From contig NW_026893843.1 in NCBI RefSeq assembly GCF_032452875.1, forward strand, positions 62,001 to 126,000: a stretch of DNA of 64,000 nucleotides, in the 5' to 3' direction. Both the position numbers and the translations under genes were made by a program. This document shows, in pieces, positions 11,167-21,995 of the stretch. Every line of letters begins with the position of its first letter. The stretch's first letter is position 1. The stretch comes from Bos javanicus (lineage: Eukaryota > Chordata > Mammalia > Artiodactyla > Bovidae). Below the pieces are notes generated by a model. It was given only the letters and a program-made list of their open reading frames with translations. It made no database searches and was not told where the DNA came from.

Positions 11167-12085
11167 ATGTATAATTTGAGTCAAAAGGAAAGCAACTGGC
11201 TTCATACATTTTCTCTCCCTAGAATTCAGAGCATGTTTTCTTCTATCTAAACTACTGTCAGAGAATTCTTTATTTAATGTCTAAAGAAGATGTTGGAAGA
11301 TCCTTAAAGGAAAGGGGAATAAGTCTGATTATTAATGGTTCCTTAATTAACTTGACAGCACACTTTATAAACATTAAGTAAACTTTTTCAGGGTATATTT
11401 CCTGTGAGTGTTAGTGGCCCTTCTGTGTGAAATGGTAAAGAAACTGAGGCATTCCACCTTTCTCAGTTTCATATGATTTAATAGTAATGGAAACCATGGT
11501 GAGAAAAAAAGAAACGGTCTGGACTAACCCCTGTGAGTGGAAAGGTAATCAAGAACGAAGTCCTCTTTGACTATTTTTGCGTGTTTGCATTCATTTTGCA
11601 GAATATCTGACTATAAAAATTTCAGGCTAATTCCAGGAACATGTATCTGTAAGTTTTATTGGGTAGTTCAAATACCAATGCCTTTTCCTTTAAAATTATT
11701 TTGCTTTTTGTCTATGCTCAATAGAAAAAATTAGTTAAGAAATACTTCATACTTATGAATTTTATGTTTGTGTCTCCCTATTTGTGGGTGTGTCTGCATG
11801 TATATATTTATTTCTACCTACATACAGGAATAAAAATTTTAACAATTAGCTAGAGATAGCTAAACTGGAACCTAGTATGGCTTATTAGCTTAGTTTACTA
11901 GCTATATTAGCTAGTATTACTAGCTATATTAGCTTAGTTTATTAGCCATATGTACTATGACATGCTATTCTTCCAAGCCTTTTCCTTCCATTGCAAAACA
12001 GTTCATAATTTTAATAAATGCATATAAATACCATTATCCAAAGCACTTATTTGTCTACAAATAATTTGGCACATATGGTATGACA
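11167..12085. other. Intergenic stretch 3' of the OR fragment
   Basis: No gene seen. At 11,846-11,955 there is a locally repetitive TAGCTA/TTAGCTTAGTTTA patch of imperfect short repeats. Confidence 0.5.
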
Positions 12086-12562
12086 TTAACAAGGAATATG
12101 CTTCATTTCTTTAGCCCTTTTCACAGCATCCTTCACTTCTTTTTTTCTTAAGGTATAAATTAATGGGTTTAACATAGGAATAACCAGGGTATAAAACACA
12201 GATACCACCTTTTCCTGTTCTAAGGAATACTGAGAGTTTGGCTGAATGTAGCTAAAGCTTATAGAGCTATAGAGTAGAGTCACAACCGTGAGGTGTGATG
12301 CACACGTGGAGAAGGCTTTGTGTCTGCCTGTGGCTGAGTGGATCCTCAGGATAGCGGCAACAATGAAGATGTAGGAGACCATCACAGACATGAAAGTGAT
12401 CAAGGCAATAATGCCAGAGAAGATTAAAAGCAGCAGTTCATTCATGGATGTGTCAGAGCAGGACAGCTTCAACAGTGGGGGGAGGTCACAGAAGAAGTGC
12501 CTGATGACATTTGGCCCACAGAAAGACACTGTCATATACCACTGAACAACTAATACACACAC
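12086..12562 (-). pseudogene. Olfactory receptor pseudogene, 3' half (class II)
   Basis: An open frame of 158 codons encodes only the C-terminal half of an odorant receptor, a seven-helix G-protein-coupled receptor of olfactory neuron cilia. OR hallmarks are clear: SFCGPNVIRHFFCDLPPLL in extracellular loop 2, KAFSTCASH at the start of TM6, and PMLNPLIYTLRKKEVKDA through TM7 into the tail. The frame ends in a normal position with a TAA. Upstream of loop 2 the OR similarity stops abruptly at an (AC)n run (12,550-12,566). I found no TM1-TM4 sequence further along, so the 5' half is deleted or displaced. The motifs fit the OR5/OR8/OR9 group, but I cannot name the subfamily. It is probably non-functional because a receptor lacking TM1-TM4 cannot fold normally. 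Confidence 0.88.
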
Positions 12563-13603
12563 ACACAGTAACTTTACTTCTACAGAATAAAGGATGAAGT
12601 TTTCTTGGCCTTATCATCCTTTCACATGGGAGATGCTAGCCCTGTGTTCAATATGTAAAGCCCAATATTTCCTTATTTCCTATTATTTTCATAATCTCAC
12701 AATATTGTTCTTCTATTATAATACCTTTATAGATCTAGAAATCTGTGGAGACAGGTGAATAATCTTCATAAGATTACATAGTTATGTTTTATATTGAAAT
12801 TCATTCTTTAGAAAATATTCCAAATTGAATCCAAACATTCATTTGTATTACTCCCAAAGAATTGCATGACAACTTTGAGGTTAATATAGAGAAAAAAACT
12901 TAAGTGGAGTATATAGAAGGAGATGAGAGCCAAATTACAAATCCTCCCCTCCCCTATACCTTGAAGTCTTTATCACACTAAAATCTGAATATCATTTTCT
13001 TCTTCTTCTTTGTATTTCAACTTTTGACAGAATGCATATATACTGAGTATTGCCTGAATTTTACTTACCAGTGAGTGGAAGAAAAAAAAGTGCAACAACT
13101 TAGCTCGTTTATGAGCCTCATCACCACCCATTCTTGTGGTCTATTTTTCTATATTTCCCCCCAAACAAAAACAAACACACAAAAGATAGTTAAATCTGTT
13201 GGTTTTCAGTGATGCATGAGTTAAGTCAGTGGCATAAGTTACCAGGTAGTAGATTTGAAATTTAAAATTTTTAAAATAAAAGAACAAAAAGCACAGATTC
13301 CATGCTGTCAATGCAAGAGCAAGATGAACAAAGAACAATCATATCAGAAAACAGATTTAGTTGAAAAGTTCATTTATATAATTACCTCAGTTCAAATGGG
13401 AATAGAGTCCCTGGAGTTCATCTTGTGATCAAAGGATATAATAAATATGTCATTAAAAGTTCCTCTGTGTATCTTGAGGGATTTAGGAAATTCACAAGAA
13501 TGCAATTTGTCCCTAAGGATTTCATTTCCTTAATTTACAATGAATAAAGGAAATTTATCACAAGTAAAAAAAAAAAAATGTGTGTGTGTGTGTGTATATA
13601 CAT
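12563..13603. other. Intergenic stretch upstream of the OR fragment
   Basis: No OR 5' half, exon or repeat family recognised. There is an A-run followed by (TG)n at 13,566-13,594. Confidence 0.5.
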
Positions 13604-14074
13604 ACCAACAAAGGTCTGTCTAGTCAAAACTTTGGTTTTTCCAGTAGTCATGTATGTATTGAGAGTTGGACTATAAAGAAAGCTGAGCGCCAAAGAACTG
13701 ATACTTTTGAACTGTGATGTTGGAGAAAACTGTTGAGAGCTCCTTGGACTGCAAGGAGATCCAACCAGTCCATCCTAAAGGAGATCAGTCCTGAGTGTTC
13801 ATTGGAAGAACTGATGCTGAAGCTGAAATTCCAATACTTTGGCCACCTCATGCGAAGAACTGACTCATTGGAAAAGACCCTGATGGTGGGAAAGATTGAA
13901 GGCAGGAGGAGAAGGGGGCGACAGAAGATGAGATGGATGGATGGCATCACCAACTCGATGGACATGAGTTTGAGTAAACTCCGGGAATTGGTGATGGACA
14001 GGGAGGCCTGGGGTGCTGCAGTTCATGGGGTCGAAAAGAGTTGGACATGACTGAGTGACTGAACTGAACTGAAC

Positions 14075-14078
<4 letters not shown>
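13604..14078 (+). mobile_element. BovB LINE, 3' end
   Basis: A 5'-truncated sense copy from the RT C-terminal region (CCAACAAAGGTCTGTCTAGTC) to the ACTGAACTGAACTGAA tail. The frame 13,733-14,050 covers the C-terminal domain. Confidence 0.93.

Positions 14079-14114
<36 letters not shown>
14079..14114. repeat. (TA)n microsatellite at BovB tail
   Basis: A TA run directly abuts the BovB tail. Microsatellites seeded from retroposon tails are common. Confidence 0.9.
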
Positions 14115-14115
<1 letters not shown>

Positions 14116-14527
14116 CAAAAATGCAATTGATAGTGATCCCTGCTTGGTACTTTAGGAAGAGGAGGTTTTCAGAATGCATTATCTGTGCCTAATGTAGGAA
14201 ACACACACACATACACACATATTCCAATAAACACACAAACAGAAGCAAAAGCAAACATCATTGAGCTTTAAGGCAGTAGAACAAGAACCTGATAATTAAA
14301 AAATCTATCCCTTTACTTCCTTGGATTGTAAGAATGTCATCAAGAAAATTACAATTAAAACTACTACATCATAAAAGGCTTCCTTGCAAAGAAGTCAACC
14401 ATTCATCCAATCTAGCCTGTGTTTGCTGATAAAAATTTGGGGGTTTTTATCTTTATCTTAAAATGAATCATGAGTGATTCTGGTAGCAGTATTTCAAACT
14501 ATTCCATATTATATATATATAATATAG

Positions 14528-14558
<31 letters not shown>

Positions 14559-15025
14559 CTTTATTATTTATTCTATAACCAATTACAATTTTTCAACCTG
14601 AATGAAAATTTCTTAAATGTCTGAATTAACAGTTGATGGGGCAAAAGTTAGGAGTGGGGGTTAGTTGATATTCTAAGCTTGAGTTAGGCCAGGAGATACT
14701 CCATTATTTGATGAGACCTAGAGCACTTTAAGTACTTGATGTGTTCTCTGTTTGTTTTTTAATATATAATCCATTTTCAGTCCACATATGACATATTTAT
14801 ATAAGAAATGCACAACTGACTCTTGAATAATGTGTTGGGGTGCCAGTCCTCTTGTGCAGTTGAAAAACCCATGTGTAATTGTAAGTCTTCCCTCTGTTTT
14901 TGTGCTTTTGTGGTTCATCCACCTCTACAAATTCAACTGAGGATCCTTTAGTAATGTAGTAGCTACAACTGAAACAAATTGATGCATAAATGGACCACTG
15001 CAGACAGAAGATGAGGTATTTGGAT
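14115..15025. other. Intergenic stretch with a possible ancient repeat
   Basis: TA-rich microsatellite sequence lies at about 14,508-14,554. From about 14,805 to 14,990 the sequence (CACAACTGACTCTTGAATAA, then CAGTTGAAAAACCCATGTG) resembles a common old mammalian DNA-transposon-like repeat, probably Tigger-like. I cannot name the family with confidence. Confidence 0.4.
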
Positions 15026-15222
15026 GGCAGGTGGCTCAGATGGTAAAGCGGTTGTCTGCAATGTGGGAGACCCGGCTTCAATCCCTGGGTTGGGAAGATA
15101 TCCTGGAGAAGGAAATGGCAACCCACTCCAGTGCTCTTGCCTGGAGAATCCCATGGATGGAGGAGCCTGGTAGGCTACAGTCCATGGGGTCGCAAAGAGT
15201 GAGACACGACTAAGCGAGTGCT
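15026..15222 (+). mobile_element. Bov-tA SINE
   Basis: A sense copy. The head includes GGTGGCTCAGATGGTAAAGC, and the core and tail (GAGACACGACTAAGCGAG) are intact. Confidence 0.9.
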
Positions 15223-15237
15223 TTGCTTTGCCTTTGT

Positions 15238-15310
15238 TCGCAACTCAATGCACATGAATTTGAGCAACCTCTGGCAGTTGGTGATGGACAGGGAAGCCTG
15301 GCGTGCTGCA
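15238..15310 (+). mobile_element. BovB tail fragment (sense) at an inverted junction
   Basis: A short sense BovB piece (CAATGCACATGAATTTGAGC, then GATGGACAGGGAAGCCTGG) stops at CTGCAGTTCA. There the antisense tail of the next element begins, producing a tail-to-tail inverted arrangement. Confidence 0.8.
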
Positions 15311-15444
15311 GTTCAGTTCAGTTCAATTCAGTGGTTCAGTCATGTCTGGCTCTTTGAGACCCCATGGACTGCAGCACACCAGGTTTCCCTGTCCATCACC
15401 AACTACTGGAGCTTGCTCAAATTCATGTCCATTGAGTCAATGAG
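15311..15444 (-). mobile_element. Older BovB, 3' part (split element, left piece)
   Basis: Antisense BovB 3' end running to ATTGAGTCAATGAG. Its continuation resumes at 19,037, so the younger plus-strand BovB inserted here. The duplicated target is GAGTCAATGAG (15,434-15,444) and GAGTCAGTGAT (19,037-19,047). Confidence 0.88.
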
Positions 15445-18400
15445 ATAGCACAGGCGGCTGCCGCGGCGACAGGGAGGAGCAACCCACGCCTGAGGCCAGG
15501 GGCGGAGAGGAGATGAGTTACCCCGCATCCGAGGTCAGGGGTGGTGGCCGGGAGGAGCTACCTCACGCCCCCATGCCCGAGGCCAGGGGCCGTGACCAGA
15601 GAAGTTACCCAGAACCCTGGCTGTGCGGGCGCAGGAGGGCCTAGAGGAGCTATCCCACATTGAAGGTCAGGAAGGGCACCGGTGAGAGGATACCCCTCCT
15701 CCAAGTTAAGGAGCAATGTCCGCTTCACTGGAGCAGCCGTGAAGAGATAACCCACGCCCAAGGTAAGAGAAGCCCAAGTAAGACCATAGGTGTTGCAAGA
15801 GGGCATCAGAGGGCAAACACACTGAAACCATACTCACAGAAAACTAGTCAATCTAATCACACTAGGACCACAGCCTTGTCTAACTCAATGAAACTAAGCC
15901 ATGCATGTGGGGCAACCCAAGATGGGCGGGTCATGGTGGAGAGATTTGACAGAATATGGTCCACTGGAGAAGGGAATGGCAAACCACTTCAATATTCTTG
16001 CCTTGAAAACCCCATGAACAGTATGAAAAGGCAAAATGATAGGATACTGAAAGAGAAACTCCCCAGGTCAATAGATGCCCAATATGCTACTGGAGATCAG
16101 TGGAGAAGTAACTCCAGAAAGAATGAAGGGATGGAGCCAAAGCAAAAACAGTACCCCACTGTGGATGTGACTGGCGATAGCAGCAAGGCCCAATGCTGTA
16201 AAGAGCAATATGGCATAGGAACCTGGAATGTCAGGTCCATGAATCAAGGCAAATTGGAAGTAGTCAAACAAGAGATGCCAAGAGTGAATGTCAACATTCT
16301 AGGAATCAGCGAACTGAAATGGACTGGACTGGAATGGGTGAATTTAACTCAGATGACCATTATATCTACTACTGCGGGCAGGAATCCTTCAGAAGAAATG
16401 GAGTGTCCATCATGGTCAACAAAAGAGTCGAAATGCAGTACTTGGATGCAATCTCAAAAACGACAGAATGATCTCTGTTCGTTTCCAAGGCAAACCATTC
16501 AATATCACAGTAATCCAAGTCTATGCCCCAACCAGTAACGCTGAAGACGCTGAAGTTGAACGGTTCTATGAAGACCTACAAGACCTTTTAGAACTAACAC
16601 CCCAAAAAGATGTCCTTTTCATTATAGGGGACTGAAACGCAAAAGTAGGAAGTCAAGAAACACCTGAAGTAACAGGCAAATTTGGCCTTGGAATATGGAA
16701 GGAAGCAGGGCAAAGATTAATAAGTTTTGCCAAGAAAATGCACTGGTCATAACAAACACACTCTTCCAACAACACAAGAGAAGACTCTACACATGGACAT
16801 CACCAGATCGTCAACACCGAAATCAGATTGATTATATTCTTTGCAGCCAAAGATGGAGAAGCTCTATACAGTCAACAAAAACAAGACCAGGAGCTGACTG
16901 TGGCTCAGATCATGAACTCCTTATTACCAAACGGAGACTGAAATTGAAGAAAGTAGGGAAAACCACTAAACCATTCAGGTATGACCTAAATCAAATTCCT
17001 TATGATTATACAATGGAACTGAGAAATAGATTTAAGGGCCTAAATCTGATAGATAGAGTGCCTGATAAACTATGGAATGAGGTTCGTGACATTGTATGGG
17101 AGACAGGGATCAAGACCATTCCCATAGAAAAGAAATGCAAAAATGCAAAATGGCTGTCTGGGGAGGCCTTACACATAGCTGCGAAAAGAAGAGAAGTGAA
17201 AAGCAAAGGAGAAAAGGAAAGATATAAACATCTGAATGCAGAGTTCCAAAGATTAGCAAGAAGAGATAAGAAAGCCTTCTTCAGCGATCATTGCAAAGAA
17301 ATAGAGGAAAACAACAGAAGGGGAAAGACTAGGGATCTCCTCAAGAAAATCAGAGATACCAAAGGAACATTTCATGCAAAGATGAGTTCGATAAAGGACA
17401 GAAATGATATGGACATAACAGAAGCAGAAGATATTAAGAAGAGATGGCAAGAATTCACAGAAGAACTGTAAAAAAATGATCTTCACAACCCAGATAATCA
17501 CGATGGTGTGATCACTGACCTAGAGCCAGACATCCTGGAATGTGAAGTCAAGTGGGCCTTAGAAACCATCACTACGAACAAAGTTAGTGGAGGTGATGGA
17601 ATTCCAGTTGAGCTATTCCAAATCCTGAAAGATGATGCTTTGAAAGTACTGCACTCAGTATGCTAGCAAATTTGGAAAACTCAGCAGTGGCCACAGAACT
17701 CTAAAAGACCAGTTTTCATTCCAATCCCAAAGAAAGGCAATGCCAAAGAATGCTCAAACTACTGTACAATTGCACTCATCTCACATGATAGTAAAGTAAT
17801 GCTCAAAACTCTCCAAGCCAGGCTTCAGCAGTAGGTGAACCGTGAACTTCCTGATGTTCAAGCTGGTTTTAGAAAAGGCAGAGGAACCAGAGATCAAATT
17901 GCCAATATCTGCTGGATCATAGAAAAAGCAAGAGAGTTCCAGAAAAACATTTATTTCTGCTTTATTGACTATGCCAAAGCCTTTGACTGTGTGGATCACA
18001 ATAAACTGTGGGAAATTCTGAAAGAGATGGGAATATCAGACCACCTGATTTGCCTCTTGAGAAATTTGTATGCAGGTCAGGAAGCAACAATTAGAACTGG
18101 ACATGGAACAACAGACTGGTTCCAAATAGGAAAAGGAGTACGTCAAGGCTGTATATTGTCACCGTGTTTATTTAACTTCTATGCAGAGTACATCATGAGA
18201 AACGCTGGACTGGAAGAAACACAAGCTGGAATCAAGATTGCCGGGAGAAATATCAATAACCTCAGATATGCAGATGACACCACCCTTATGGCAGAAAGTG
18301 AAGAGGAACTCAAAAGCCTTTTGATGAAAATGAAAGTGGAGAGTGAAAAAGTTGGCTTAAAGCTCAACTTTCAGAAAACTAAGATCATGGCATCTGGTCC

Positions 18401-19036
18401 CACCACTTCGTGGGAAGTAGATGGGGAAACAGTGTCAGACTTTATTTTTCTGGGCTCCACAATCACTGCAGATGGTGACTGCAGCCATGAAATTAAAAGA
18501 TGCTTACTCCTTGGAAGGAAAGTTATAACCAACCTAGATAGCATATTCAAAAGCAGAGACATTACTTTGCCAACAAAGGTTCGTCTAGTCAAGGCTATGG
18601 CTTTTTCTGTGGTAATGTATGGATGTGAGAGTTGGACTGTGAAGAAGACTGAGGGCCGAAGAATTGATGCTTTTGAACTGTGGTGTTGGAGAAGACTCTT
18701 GAGAGTCCCTTGGACTTCAAGGAGATCCAACCAGTCCATTCTGAAGGAGATCAGCCCTGTGATTTCTTTGGAAGGAATGATGCTAAAGCTGAAACTCCAG
18801 TACTTTGGCCACCTCATGGGAAGAGTTGACTCATTGGAAAAGACTCTGATGCTGGGAGGGATTGGGGGCAGGAGGAGAAGGGGATGACAGAGGATGAGAT
18901 GGCTGGATGACATCACTGACTCGATGGACGTGAGTCTGAGTGGACTCCGGGAGTTGGTGTTGGACAGGGAGGCCTGGCGTGCTGCGATTCATGGGGTCGC
19001 AAAGGGTCGGACATGACTGAGCAACTGATATGATCT
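15445..19036 (+). mobile_element. Near full-length BovB LINE nested inside an older BovB
   Basis: A 3.6 kb sense BovB with a GC-rich 5' leader (15,455-15,800), one polyprotein region and a 3' tail with ATGATCT. Fragments 15,660-16,538, 16,695-17,471 and 17,835-18,887 all lie in frame 0. The first drifts out of frame near 16,335. The endonuclease motif GDWNAKVG has its Trp codon replaced by a stop near 16,633. Further in-frame stops occur at about 17,469, 17,664 and 17,832. The last 350 codons are uninterrupted and hold RT motif A (FIDYAKAFDCVDH, about 17,960) and the YADD catalytic box (18,267-18,278). BovB is thought to move by target-primed reverse transcription. This copy is dead but relatively young. 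Confidence 0.96.
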
Positions 19037-19622
19037 GAGTCAGTGATACCAACTAATCATCTCATCCTCTGTTGTCCCCTTCCCCTCCCACATTCAATCT
19101 TTCCCAGCATCAGGATCTTTTCCAATGAGTCAGTTCTTCACATCAAGTGACCAAAGTATTGGAGTTTCTGCTTCAACATCAGTCCTGCAATGAATATTCA
19201 GGACTGGTTTCCTTTAGGATGGACTAGTTGGATCTCCTTGCAGTCCAAAGGACTCTCAAGAGTCTTCTCCAACACCACAGTTTAAAAGCATCAATTCTTC
19301 ACCATTCAGCTTTCTTCAGAATCCAAACCTCAGATACATACATGACTGCTGGAAAAATCATTGCTTTGACTAGATAGACCTTTTTTTGGCAAAGTAATGT
19401 CTCTGCTTTTTAATATGCTGTCTAGGTTGGTCACAGCTTTTCTTCCCAGGAGAAAACATCTTTTAATTTCATGGCTGCAGTCACCATCTGCAGTGAGTTT
19501 GGAGCCTCAAAAAATAGTCTCTCATCATTTCAATTGTTTCCCCATGTATTTGCCATGAAGTGATGGGACCGGACACCATGATCTTAGTTTTCTGAATGCT
19601 GAGATTTAAGCCAATTTTTTCA
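19037..19622 (-). mobile_element. Older BovB, split element, right piece
   Basis: This continues the minus-strand BovB of 15,311-15,444. It carries the RT C-terminal region in antisense and is 5'-truncated near 19,622 (AAGCCAATTTTTTCA). It is clearly more diverged than the inserted copy, with many small differences and no long frame. That agrees with it being the older host element. Confidence 0.9.
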
Positions 19623-19927
19623 AGCCTTAATTAGTTACTGTGTGAATATGCCCTTTGGGACATAGGGAAGGTCTAGGAGGATGAAAGTTTTCTTTCTACA
19701 AATAAGAAACTTGGGGGGCAATGGTTTTGTATTTGAAAGGGCCCCAGGGTGTCCTCTGCATTTCAATCCCACTTTTCTTTGATAATCTTCAACCTTGTGG
19801 GGAACAAGTGATGGATAAGAAAAGAAATCCCATTTTGCATAGAGATGTTAATCATAAATTCAGCAGAGGAGCTCAATTTTAAGAGGACCTGGTTTCAACA
19901 TGACAAAATAGATAGTATGACTCCACT
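19623..19927. other. Unrecognised stretch
   Basis: No gene or repeat family recognised. Confidence 0.4.
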
Positions 19928-20420
19928 AAAAAGATGTATAACTTGAGAGTTGTGAGTTAAGTTCTATTTGGGGCAAAATTAGGACTGCAGCCAGGAGGCA
20001 GCATCTCATATAGCTCTGAGAGACTGCTCCAAAGTGGCAGTGGGTTAAAATCAATATATAAGGTTTTGGTGAAGGGAGTTAAGACCATGAAGCACTCATT
20101 CTACAAAAGGTTGTTTGTTAGTCATGAGGATCTGAGGTCACCATGAAGGGATTTAATGCTTAATGCTTCTCTAGATATGAAGAGATGCAAGCACTGAGAT
20201 CATAAAAGCATCCAACTATCTAAATACCTGTCCCACCAGATTCCCTGGAGCACAGAGTGCCTCACTCCACCCTGAACTCTCTCAGGGGTTGTTGGAGGTC
20301 AAGGTCAAAAGCTATAGCAGCATGGGGTTCAACCTCCATAGGGGCAGATGGCAAATGCCTTTGTTGTTCAGCTGTTGGCAATGCTCTTGTGCCAGTTTGT
20401 AATTGATATATGAAAGTCGC
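19928..20420. repeat. LTR-like repeat, copy 1
   Basis: The segment starts at AACTTGAGAGTTGTGAGTTAAG. Its second half (GAGCACAGAGTGCCTCACTCC through AGGGGCAGATGGCAAATGCC) is related to 21,770-21,995. Its layout suggests a retroviral LTR, but I cannot assign the family. Similarity between the two copies ends at GCAAATGCC / GCAAGTGCC. Confidence 0.5.
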
Positions 20421-20920
20421 GTGAAGTCATAACACAAAGCATAAACAAAATGAGTTTCAACTTTGGGACATTATTGAGCATGAAAAACTCGATTCTGGTA
20501 ATTTTGCAATTACCATTGTTATAGAGGTGGCATTTACATTAAAAATTGCCATTAGCTTCTCAATTATTGGCTTAACTCTCACAGTTGCCTGTTGTCAAAT
20601 AGGTTTACACTGCTTTTTTTTTTTTTTTTTAGTTTCCAAAGAGAACTGTTTTATCAAAACTAAGTTTGTTGAGTAGAGTTGCCCTTCAATAGCACATACA
20701 AAAGTAGCTCCTTTATTGACACCAATAAGTTATCACCTGAAAGTCTGCAGTATGAGCAGCCTTCTCTGTAAGAGTCACTTTAAAATCTATATTAACATGG
20801 ATTTAATTATCACAAATCAGCAGGAACTTTATAATAACATTGTAATCTATTCTTAGTCTGTTCCTTTTTAGATCCTTCCTTTGTTTCTTCATCTTGATAA
20901 GTTATCTTCAGTGAAATACT
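20421..20920. other. Sequence between LTR-like repeat and provirus
   Basis: No feature recognised. A run of about 20 T lies near 20,612-20,631. The minus-strand frame at 20,810-21,031 crosses from the LTR into this DNA and has no identifiable domain. Confidence 0.4.
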
Positions 20921-21341
20921 TGTTGTGGTCCAGGCATGGGTTGGAAAAGAATTTCCAGACAACAGACAGAATGAGAGGGAATTAAAGTTTATTAGAGTGG
21001 GAGATGCTGTTAGAATAGCAGGCCAGCTCAAGGGAGAACTGACATTGAACAGGGTTCCTTAGTCCCCTTTTATACCCAGGGTACAAGGAGTAGGATAGAG
21101 GTCTTGAGAGTCATTTGCTGATTGGATGAGACATGTATACTGGGTGACAGGAAAGAGTAAGCAAATGCCTTTTCCCCTCCTATGGGGTAGGAAGGGAGAC
21201 AGGTTATTCTGCTCAGGAGGACCTGAAACCCATTAATAGTTACAACATGGGGGAGGGAAGGTCCATAAGGGTCTGTTTTTTCTGTTGCTGCATGCCAAGA
21301 CCCTCCTTGGTTTTATCTGCTCTTTTGTCCTTGGATCACCA
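20921..21341 (-). repeat. 3' LTR of a class I endogenous retrovirus
   Basis: About 420 bp, closely matching 27,503-27,921. Read on the minus strand it starts TGTGGTGATCC and ends ACAACA, the usual TG...CA boundary. It has a TATA box (TATAAAAG on the minus strand, 21,067-21,074) and downstream an AATAAA polyadenylation signal (20,988-20,993). That order sets the U3-R-U5 direction as minus. A purine-rich tract, the likely polypurine primer site, abuts it at 21,342-21,358. Confidence 0.85.
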
Positions 21342-21538
21342 CATTCCTCACTCTCTTTATTTTTAGGGCCAATTCTTTGGCCCCTTTTGATACCCTGCTC
21401 ATGTCTAACTGTCTACTTATTTCCCTTCTTAGACATTTGAGAACCCAGTCTCAAAGGAAAACGGGCGATGACCGCTCTGACTTCTTCAGGCTGTACAGGG
21501 GTGTCATGGGGCTCTGGGTTCCCTTTGCCTGCTCTCTG

Positions 21539-21730
21539 TCAGGGTGCATTTAGGAGGGAGATGATAAGGTGACTTGTTTCAGCATTGTCTAGGTGTTGCT
21601 CAGTGAAATTCTTGTCATACTTGGAGACTTGCGGTATTCTAGGAGAAACAAGCTTAACAAGAAAGTTAAAGGTATGTGGCCCAACGATTAATAGAAGCAG
21701 AAGAGCTGCTCGGGGCTACCAGGAGAACCA
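21539..21730 (-). pseudogene. Relic of retroviral Env C-terminus (transmembrane anchor and tail)
   Basis: On the minus strand a short frame reads a run of leucines, then IVGPHTFNFLVKLVSPRI, then about 40 further residues to a TGA at 21,539-21,541. The hydrophobic anchor followed by a GP..xNxL.xxV motif is typical of the membrane anchor of gamma-type retroviral Env. The relic sits just before the polypurine tract and 3' LTR, as expected for env. An in-frame stop lies upstream and the rest of env is not seen, so this is a remnant only. Confidence 0.7.
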
Positions 21731-21769
21731 GGACCACCTTGGTTCATGGCGTTAGTGTTTCTCTGGGTG

Positions 21770-21995
21770 CGAGAAGAGGCAAGGATTTGGGCTCATAAAA
21801 TCTTTACTGAAAACATCTGACTATCTGAAGGCCAGTTCTTCTGGGTTTTTCCCAGAGCACAGGATGCCTTATTTCTAAATCCCACCCTGAACTCCTTTCA
21901 GAAAGTGTTGAGGGTTAGCAGCTTGCAGTGGTCATGATGTAATCTTTGTAGGGGCAGCTGGCAAGTGCCAACTTCCATTCAGCAGGGTCCCTTCA
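21770..21995. repeat. LTR-like repeat, copy 2
   Basis: Related to 20,150-20,420: GAGCACAGGATGCC, then CCACCCTGAACTCC, then AGGGGCAGCTGGCAAGTGCC. It interrupts the provirus directly upstream of the Env anchor relic. It may be the edge of a second, separate retroviral element extending to the right. Confidence 0.5.

Noticed and set aside
17835..18887. A 350-codon open frame with a reverse transcriptase, possibly active
   Set aside because: It is the C-terminal part of a BovB whose endonuclease and linker carry several stops and a frameshift, so the element is not intact.
20810..21031. Open frame crossing the left edge of the 3' LTR
   Set aside because: It joins LTR sequence to unrelated flanking DNA and has no recognisable domain. 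It is most likely chance.
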